24,836 nucleotides of DNA from a virus. How positions within the stretch are numbered: position 1 is the stretch's first letter; each line of letters begins with the position of its first letter. Both the position numbers and the translations under genes were made by a program. Under the pieces are notes generated by a model. The model did not search any database. It worked only from the letters and a program-made list of their open reading frames with translations, and was not told the DNA's origin. Shown here one piece after another: positions 21,038 through 24,836 of this stretch. Location: the IMG/VR virus record IMGVR_UViG_3300038319_000021, positions 1 through 24,836 of that record; one strand, written 5' to 3'.

Positions 21038-21210
21038 ACTGTCCCTATTGCCCCTCCCAGGCGTACAGTACTGGGAGGTATGTTTATCATGGTTTGCTGG
21101 ATGAATTCCAGTGCGTTTCTAAACACAAATTCTATGCAGTGAAGGAGAGAGATGACGAAAGAACAACAACTGATGAAGGAAGTAGAAGTGGAACTGGCGA
21201 GGGCTCGTAG
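21025..21210 (+). CDS. Small zinc-ribbon-like protein
   Basis: 61 aa starting MAYLNCPYCPSQAYSTGRYV. CPYC and a later FQCVSKHKF suggest a zinc ribbon. The last 20 codons overlap the MazG-like gene in another frame and look like a shadow of it, so the folded part is only about 40 residues. Before insertion of the HNH gene this would have followed the polymerase directly. Confidence 0.5.
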   Translation: MAYLNCPYCPSQAYSTGRYVYHGLLDEFQCVSKHKFYAVKERDDERTTTDEGSRSGTGEGS

Positions 21211-21418
21211 TTTATTCAAGCCCATCTACAGTCCACATGAAGCTCTGGGAGTCGTTCAGGAAGAGTTTGACGAGTTCAAAGCTGAGGTGTACAAGTTCAA
21301 CCTTGGAAAAGGCCGGGACACACGCCCAGAGATGCGTAAGGAATTAGTCCAGCTTGCCACCATGGCTCTGCGCTCAATCCTAGACGCATTGCAGTACGAT
21401 CCCACGGCAGGTAAGTGA
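21152..21418 (+). CDS. MazG-like (all-alpha NTP pyrophosphatase) protein
   Basis: 88 aa. PHEALGVVQEEFDEFKAEV shows the EExxE-type acidic helix used to bind Mg and nucleotides in MazG-like enzymes, and MRKELVQLATMALRSILDAL is the second core helix. Phage versions are thought to adjust nucleotide or alarmone pools; this is inferred from the pattern, not proven. AAGGAGAG lies before the ATG. Its stop overlaps the RNase H start (TGATG). Confidence 0.6.
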   Translation: MTKEQQLMKEVEVELARARSLFKPIYSPHEALGVVQEEFDEFKAEVYKFNLGKGRDTRPEMRKELVQLATMALRSILDALQYDPTAGK

Positions 21419-21855
21419 TGTTCAAATCCTATACGGACGGAGCAGTGCGCGTTTCTAACCCAGGCGTGGCAAGTTGTGCCTGGGTTTTGTACGATACATA
21501 CAAACCAGAATGGAAATTGGAACAGGGAACCTTCTTAGGTTCCCCTCATTCCAACAATTACGCAGAATATCAAGGGTTGCTAACACTGTTGCAGTACTTG
21601 TATGAGCAGCGTTATCGTAATGTAGTTATATACTGTGATAGCAAACTAGTAGTGGAGCAAACCAATCAGAGATGGGAAGTGAACAGCGAAGAACTACGTC
21701 CGCTCATGAGCAGGGCGTATGGCCTGCTGGTGCAAGGCACACATGTTCTGAAGCACATCAAAGGTCACGAGGGGGAAGTAGGCAATGAACGCGCCGATGA
21801 ACTTTGCAACATGGTGCTTGATGAGCATAAGGAGGAATATGAGAAACAAAATTAG
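21418..21855 (+). CDS. Ribonuclease HI
   Basis: 145 aa. Catalytic carboxylates are in place: D7 (SYTDGA), E50 (NYAEYQGL), D74 (YCDSKLVVEQ) and D127 (NERADEL), with His in HIKGHEGEVGN. This is the full DEDD set of type 1 RNase H. It cuts RNA in RNA-DNA hybrids, and in the replication operon it likely removes primers for the family A polymerase. ATG overlaps the TGA of the MazG-like gene; a GTG three nt upstream is an alternative. Confidence 0.92.
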   Translation: MFKSYTDGAVRVSNPGVASCAWVLYDTYKPEWKLEQGTFLGSPHSNNYAEYQGLLTLLQYLYEQRYRNVVIYCDSKLVVEQTNQRWEVNSEELRPLMSRAYGLLVQGTHVLKHIKGHEGEVGNERADELCNMVLDEHKEEYEKQN

Positions 21856-22078
21856 GTTTCATCTGTTGGCTTTGCTGCGCGACCTGAAGATGTGGCGCAC
21901 AAGTTGTGTGCGCTGCGGAGGGCTGGGCGCGTACCCGTGCAGCATTTGCGCCTGTTTGCCAATGTGCACTGGGTGTCAGACGGAAGAGAGCATCTTGCTG
22001 GATAGGAGACTCAATGGCGAAACGATTGGTAAAGCGTACAGCACCAGAGGCACCGAAGCCTCTACCAACGCGCAGTGA
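21839..22078 (+). CDS. Small double zinc-finger-like protein
   Basis: 79 aa, ATG with AAGGAGG four nt upstream and a 17-nt overlap with the RNase H gene. CVRCGG, CSICAC and MCTGC give a cluster of Cys pairs similar to a DnaJ-type or treble-clef zinc site. The C-terminal part (DRRLNGETIGKAY) overlaps the next gene. Unknown function. Confidence 0.58.
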   Translation: MRNKIRFHLLALLRDLKMWRTSCVRCGGLGAYPCSICACLPMCTGCQTEESILLDRRLNGETIGKAYSTRGTEASTNAQ

Positions 22079-22280
22079 AGAACCAGAAACAACGCTGGGC
22101 AAAGAACCTGTGAATGTGGCGACGAAAACTGCGCCGTTGCTGGGTAAGTGCATCAAGTGCCAAGTTATGCCTGCGCATTCTAGCAACGACCACCTCTGCT
22201 ATGACTGTCACAAGACGGCGACAGGGTACTACTACGATGGCGAAAAGAACTTATATCTGAAGAAGGGCGGCAGGAAATGA
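22014..22280 (+). CDS. Small zinc-finger protein
   Basis: 88 aa starting MAKRLVKRTAPEAPKPLP; a basic, Pro-rich N-terminal half is followed by CIKCQVMPAHSSNDHLCYDC, a four-Cys zinc finger, and a tail with YYYDGEKNLY. AGGAG lies six nt upstream of the ATG. It overlaps the preceding gene by 65 nt. Likely nucleic-acid-binding; function unknown. Confidence 0.6.
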   Translation: MAKRLVKRTAPEAPKPLPTRSEEPETTLGKEPVNVATKTAPLLGKCIKCQVMPAHSSNDHLCYDCHKTATGYYYDGEKNLYLKKGGRK

Positions 22281-22378
22281 GATGGCAGTGGGTGGAAACA
22301 CGCTGCGAGATGTGCAGCAATATATATATATATATATACGGGCTCGTCATTGTGCCTTCCCAACAGAGCAGCCTGTAA
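22277..22378 (+). CDS. Possible 33-aa peptide spanning a TA repeat
   Basis: The ATG overlaps the preceding TGA (ATGA) with AGGAA nearby. It reads MRWQWVETRCEMCSN, then IYIYIYG encoded by a run of nine TA units (22321-22338), and ends SQQSSL. Gain or loss of one TA unit would change the frame. It is the last ORF before the operon terminator and may be real, a decayed gene, or chance. Confidence 0.35.
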   Translation: MRWQWVETRCEMCSNIYIYIYGLVIVPSQQSSL

Positions 22379-22402
22379 ATCGACAATCATAGAGTAGTAC
22401 AC

Positions 22403-22451
22403 AGCCTGTCAATATGGTTCCCTCATGGAACTGTATTGGCAGGCTATTTTT
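22403..22451 (+). terminator. Strong intrinsic terminator of the rightward operon
   Basis: A stem of 19 pairs (AGCCTGTCAATATGGTTCC with its partner, three G-U pairs) with loop CTCAT is followed by ATTTTTG. It ends the replication operon. Confidence 0.9.
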
Positions 22452-22457
22452 GTGCCC

Positions 22458-22500
22458 AAAACAAAAAGCCCTGGTCATCCGCATTGCGCGGAGCCAGGGC
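22458..22500 (-). terminator. Intrinsic terminator of the 61-aa gene
   Basis: Minus strand GCCCTGG/CCAGGGC with inner TCCGC/GCGGA pairing, then TTTTTGTTTT. It lies six nt after the stop of the gene at 22506-22691. With the previous terminator it separates the convergent transcripts. Confidence 0.88.
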
Positions 22501-22505
22501 GTTTC

Positions 22506-22691
22506 TTAGTTTACGGTGAGGCCGACAACAATGGGGTTGTTGCTGCCCATCCAGATGTGTTCGGTAATCACCTTCGGAGGGATTATGCCATAGACTTCCT
22601 TGATGCTTTCGCCAACCTCGTAGGCATTGATCAGTGCTTTGCAATACTCAAGCAGTAAATTGTCGTTCTCTGATGCTGTTGCGATTTTCAT
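22506..22691 (-). CDS. Small protein, unknown
   Basis: 61 aa starting MKIATASENDNLLLEYCKAL; helical N-terminus, then VYGIIPPKVITEHIWMG and a short beta end. GGAG is eight nt upstream. It has its own extended -10 promoter (22746-22754) and a strong terminator, so it is a separate monocistronic unit, opposite to the replication operon. Longer in-frame readings to 22850 lack support. Confidence 0.65.
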   Translation of the reverse strand: MKIATASENDNLLLEYCKALINAYEVGESIKEVYGIIPPKVITEHIWMGSNNPIVVGLTVN

Positions 22692-22745
22692 TGTGTTGCT
22701 CCATGTGCTCGGCCCTAAGGGCACGGCGGATTTAACTACGCATCC

Positions 22746-22754
22746 AGTATAGCA
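22746..22754 (-). promoter_or_regulatory. Extended -10 promoter
   Basis: Minus strand TGCTATACT: an extended -10 with no clear -35. It lies 55 nt upstream of the 61-aa gene start. Confidence 0.55.
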
Positions 22755-23012
22755 CATCTGCCCAGATCGGCCGCCGCTTTGGCGGTTGGTCCTGCTCCAT
22801 TTCCGCGAATTTTTGCAGCGCTTCCCGCCTGTGCGGCGATTGCATGGCATATTCCCCGCAGATTGTGCGGGGATTCCTACACACCTATGCGCAACATCCC
22901 CTCATGCGCGAGGCCGGGAAAATTCCCAGGCGGCTTGCTCGGCAAAAGACGGGGTGGCACCTGGGCGGATCGCAAAGCGTTTTCCCAAATGTTACACGGT
23001 TGTAACACATAG
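22755..23012. other. Intergenic region with hairpins and an operator-like repeat
   Basis: No credible gene is seen. It holds CCGCC-GCTTT-GGCGG (near 22769), CCCCGCA-GATTG-TGCGGGG (22853-22871), ATGCGC repeated in inverted contexts near 22889-22910, and the inverted repeat GTTACA-N4-TGTAAC at 22991-23006. Confidence 0.4.
22991..23006. promoter_or_regulatory. Inverted repeat GTTACA-N4-TGTAAC, site 1
   Basis: GTTACACGGTTGTAAC. The same half-sites recur at 24216-24230 and 24252-24270 with a 3-nt spacer, suggesting binding sites for a dimeric regulator. Confidence 0.45.
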
Positions 23013-23582
23013 TCAGACAGCCCAGGCTCTGAGGTAAGCGGCAGCGGCTTCGCAGTACAACGGGTTGTCCCGAAGGAAGCCTATGGCAGAGTTGCACCCA
23101 TTACATAACAGTCCCCTAGCCAGAGGCTGAACAGTATGCGCGTGATCGGCACAGGGCGTGGTTGTGAAAGCCTCTTTGCAGATAGCACAGCAATTTCCTT
23201 GCTCCTGCAGAGCGTTGCCGTAGCGTTCTGCCGTCCATCCCTTCTGTTTTAGGTGCTCTGTTCGCTTGGCTTCTGGGTGTGCTTTCCGGTAGTTGGCTCT
23301 GTGCTGTGCCTTCTTGGCGGTATGATGGGCCGCATATTCAGGGTCCGCCATGCGTCGCTCTTTGCGAGCTTCCCTGGCTTTCCTACGGCGTTCCTTGGCT
23401 TCCTCTGGGTGTGCCAATGTCCACTGCCGAGCACGCTCCACGGAAGAGGCGTTCCACCTCGCTTTGCTGTTCAAATCTCGGTCATGCTGCCACAGGGCAT
23501 AACGCTCTGCAGTGGCCTTGCTTTGGCTGGGCGTCATCATCGCGTTCGCCTTGCCGTTCCAGTAAACTTTTAACCTGGGCAT
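23013..23582 (-). CDS. HNH endonuclease, endonuclease VII-like, free-standing
   Basis: 189 aa. A long basic helical N-terminal half (RRRKAREARKERRM, KKAQHRANYRKAHPEAKR) is followed by CCAICKEAF, CADHAHTVQP, RGLLCNGCNSAIGF, and the helix DNPLYCEAAAAYLRA, the endonuclease VII-type core. Unlike the other nucleases it has its own promoter (TTGATA-18-TATAAT) and an AAGGAGG leader four nt from the ATG, and it lacks the pseudoknot element. The promoter is flanked by TAGGTAC palindromes, so expression may be repressed. Confidence 0.85.
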   Translation of the reverse strand: MPRLKVYWNGKANAMMTPSQSKATAERYALWQHDRDLNSKARWNASSVERARQWTLAHPEEAKERRRKAREARKERRMADPEYAAHHTAKKAQHRANYRKAHPEAKRTEHLKQKGWTAERYGNALQEQGNCCAICKEAFTTTPCADHAHTVQPLARGLLCNGCNSAIGFLRDNPLYCEAAAAYLRAWAV

Positions 23583-23592
23583 AAGCCCTCCT

Positions 23593-23636
23593 TAGGTACC
23601 TAAACCATTATACCACATACTAGGTACGTTTATCAA
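23593..23636 (-). promoter_or_regulatory. Sigma70 promoter with flanking TAGGTAC repeats
   Basis: Minus strand -35 TTGATA (23631-23636), 18-nt spacer, -10 TATAAT (23607-23612). The palindrome TAGGTACCTA (23593-23602) lies just downstream of the -10, and TAGGTACG lies in the spacer, a typical operator arrangement. Confidence 0.7.
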
Positions 23637-23742
23637 GACATTTTCCACCCGCGCATATGTACCTGCGTGTCGATCCTCGCCCCCGCATTTCTAGATAGGG
23701 TGGTAAAGCAGGGCGTACCTCCGGGTCGAATCGCCGGGTAGG

Positions 23743-23760
23743 ATTCGCCTAGCGTTCGCC
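23743..23760 (+). repeat. GCGTTCGCC tandem repeat, copy A
   Basis: ATTCGCCTAGCGTTCGCC: two adjacent versions of the 11-bp unit AGCGTTCGCCT, the first truncated. Confidence 0.6.
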
Positions 23761-23827
23761 CTGCGTGTGCTGTGCTCATGCTTGGCCTTCGCTGTTCGTT
23801 CGCTGGGTTGTCGCTAGGTCCAGGCCG

Positions 23828-23847
23828 AGCGTTCGCCTAGCGTTCGC
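23828..23847 (+). repeat. GCGTTCGCC tandem repeat, copy B
   Basis: AGCGTTCGCCT followed by AGCGTTCGC; same unit and register as copies A and C. Confidence 0.65.
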
Positions 23848-23925
23848 TTTGGGCTCTCCCTAATAGCTTGGATAGGTACAGTTGTTTAGGCACACTGCTG
23901 GGATGTCCTTTGTTATCAACATTGC

Positions 23926-23946
23926 TTAGGTAGAGTTCGTACCTAA
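23926..23946. repeat. Inverted repeat TTAGGTA-N7-TACCTAA
   Basis: Perfect 7-bp arms, related to the TAGGTACCTA palindrome beside the promoter at 23607; likely the same binding protein. Confidence 0.45.
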
Positions 23947-24039
23947 TGAATCCCTTGGGGCTCAAGGTCAACGATACGTGATCATACATGAGATAAGGTA
24001 AACTATAAGACACCTTAAGTCAACATGAGATAAGGACTT

Positions 24040-24060
24040 AGCGTTCGCCTAGCGTTCGCC
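24040..24060 (+). repeat. GCGTTCGCC tandem repeat, copy C
   Basis: AGCGTTCGCCT directly followed by AGCGTTCGCC, the most complete tandem pair. A related inverted copy (AACGCTAGGCGAA) falls at 24531-24543 within the membrane-protein gene. Confidence 0.65.
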
Positions 24061-24215
24061 TTGCGATGCGCAAGGGGAATCGCCGTGCAGAGGCGCGGGG
24101 AAGATCGCTTAGGAAATGCTAGGGCGAACGTTTGGCGTAAGCTATTTAGATGCTAAGGGATACGAGGAAGAAGGCAAGGCGAAAGCTTAGACTAAGACCA
24201 TGCCAATGGCTATGC

Positions 24216-24230
24216 GTTACAGCTTGTAAC
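24216..24230. promoter_or_regulatory. Inverted repeat GTTACA-N3-TGTAAC, site 2
   Basis: GTTACAGCTTGTAAC, with the same half-sites as 22991-23006 and 24252-24270. Confidence 0.45.
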
Positions 24231-24251
24231 AGTAAGATCAGGGATTCCATA

Positions 24252-24297
24252 GTGTTACACCTTGTAACACCGTAGCACGTTGCATTGTCTATTTCAA
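24252..24297 (-). promoter_or_regulatory. Inverted repeat site 3 overlapping a weak promoter
   Basis: GTGTTACACCTTGTAACAC (24252-24270) has 8-bp arms. On the minus strand a TTGAAA (24292-24297), 17-nt spacer and TACGGT (24269-24274) could form a weak promoter whose -10 touches the repeat. The repeat as operator is inference. Confidence 0.35.
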
Positions 24298-24478
24298 CGG
24301 TGATTCCAGTTATAGGTACATGAAACTGGCATGCTAGGCACAACGGTGAGAGATGCACTGCAGAGGCACGGCGGGGAAGCTAAGGCGAGACGCACGGCAA
24401 AGGCTTTGCCTGTCCCTCTGTCCTCTCCTTCAATAGGCTCCCGACTTGTGGGTCCGAATGCATACGCACAGTGTACGC

Positions 24479-24643
24479 TTAGAGGACTGCTACGAAGAAC
24501 ATAACCAGCCCGACTAAGCAACCTACGACTAACGCTAGGCGAATAACACCGATAGCGAGATCGCCAACAGTGGAATCCGCTGAAGCTACGCTGGTTGTTG
24601 GTTTGTACTCGGGATGTGCTGCTTTCCACTCTGTGAATGTCAT
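24479..24643 (-). CDS. Small single-span membrane protein
   Basis: 54 aa starting MTFTEWKAAHPEYKPTTSVA. Residues about 29-54 (LAIGVIRLALVVGCLVG, then LVMFFVAVL) form one hydrophobic helix running to the end, so it is probably a C-tail-anchored inner-membrane protein with a short polar N-terminal domain. AGGA lies eight nt before the ATG and a TTGACA-containing promoter is upstream. It might act in lysis or superinfection exclusion, but nothing in the sequence fixes this. Confidence 0.55.
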   Translation of the reverse strand: MTFTEWKAAHPEYKPTTSVASADSTVGDLAIGVIRLALVVGCLVGLVMFFVAVL

Positions 24644-24651
24644 ATGCACAT

Positions 24652-24678
24652 CCTATAGCCTAGCCAATGCCTTGTCAA
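24652..24678 (-). promoter_or_regulatory. Possible promoter of the membrane-protein gene
   Basis: Minus strand -35 TTGACA (24673-24678) and TATAGG (24652-24657) with a short 15-nt spacer. Confidence 0.35.
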
Positions 24679-24836
24679 CATAACCGTAGTAACTAATGGT
24701 AACCTGCTTGGCTAATGCTTGGCGCTGTAGCTTTGATCCTGTCCCTTGTGGCAGCCCTAGCCAATGGCGCGGCTTTGCAATGCATATTGTACTGAAAGCC
24801 TTTGTTATGAATGAGATAGACCAAGCAATAGCACAG

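Larger units (their letters stand above)
23640..24478. other. Long repeat-rich non-coding tract
   Basis: About 840 nt without a convincing gene. It contains three tandem pairs of an 11-bp unit AGCGTTCGCCT, other scattered GCGTTCGC copies, the inverted repeat TTAGGTA-N7-TACCTAA (23926-23946), a direct repeat of ACATGAGATAAGG (about 23986 and 24023), and two GTTACA/TGTAAC inverted repeats. This density of repeats is what one expects from a replication origin, a DNA-end region or a regulatory hub. Confidence 0.45.

Noticed and set aside
22779-23037. Two plus-strand ORFs of 77 and 83 codons
   Set aside because: They lie in hairpin-rich intergenic DNA and over the end of the HNH gene, with no SD; Pro/Ala/Arg-rich translations look like chance.
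23743-24060. CRISPR-like array
   Set aside because: The repeats are short (11 bp), tandem and irregularly spaced, and there are no spacers of constant length and no cas genes.
24146-24629. Minus-strand ORFs of 70 and 111 codons
   Set aside because: Their longer forms lack SDs and overlap repeats and the better supported 54-aa membrane-protein gene. A 34-codon sub-ORF from an ATG at 24250 has a possible SD, but nothing else supports it.
24807-24836. ATG-started frame at the right edge (MNEIDQAIAQ)
   Set aside because: Only ten codons are inside the window and no clear SD precedes it, so it cannot be supported as a gene start.

Overview
This window is part of the genome of a tailed double-stranded DNA bacteriophage. 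A portal, a scaffold-like protein and a large terminase (packaging ATPase/nuclease) sit on one strand. A family A DNA polymerase, RNase HI and small zinc-finger proteins sit on the other. Genes are densely packed with ATGA/TAATG overlaps and clear Shine-Dalgarno (SD) sites. The recognisable promoters are of sigma70 type, so the host is a bacterium; I cannot name it. I see no integrase or lysogeny repressor.

Layout. Positions 1-17056 read leftward (minus strand). From the divergent promoter region at 17057-17272 come two small genes, a 65-aa gene, tRNA-Ala and a roughly 460-nt GC-rich, hairpin-rich non-coding stretch that ends at an intrinsic terminator. Then follow a SprT-like metalloprotease, a coiled-coil protein, a probable small terminase, the large terminase with an intein, a set of small virion-type proteins, a histidine-phosphatase-like protein, the portal, the scaffold-like protein and the first codons of what is probably the major capsid gene, apparently interrupted by a group I intron at the left edge. 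Positions 17273-22378 read rightward: a small basic protein, DNA polymerase, a zinc-ribbon protein, a MazG-like protein, RNase HI and small zinc-finger proteins, ending at a strong terminator. Positions 22403-24836 hold a short minus-strand gene, a further endonuclease, a long repeat-rich non-coding tract and a small membrane protein.

Mobile nucleases. There are nine homing-endonuclease-type genes in 25 kb: two GIY-YIG and seven HNH. Seven abut, overlap or fuse with the start of the next gene, so that gene's ribosome-binding site now lies inside the nuclease gene.

Most notable. (1) Five of the nuclease genes, from unrelated families, are each preceded by the same approximately 70-nt RNA-like element: a hairpin, a conserved TAGAG, a second hairpin whose loop pairs perfectly with the bases directly abutting the SD, and CTCGA between. 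The stems and the pseudoknot differ in sequence from copy to copy but stay paired, which is compensatory change. This looks like a mobile translational-control RNA module that travels with homing nucleases. (2) The terminase intein carries its HNH endonuclease in a different reading frame with its own SD, so about 465 nt code twice. (3) The HNH gene before the polymerase begins with a near-copy of the polymerase's own N-terminus.
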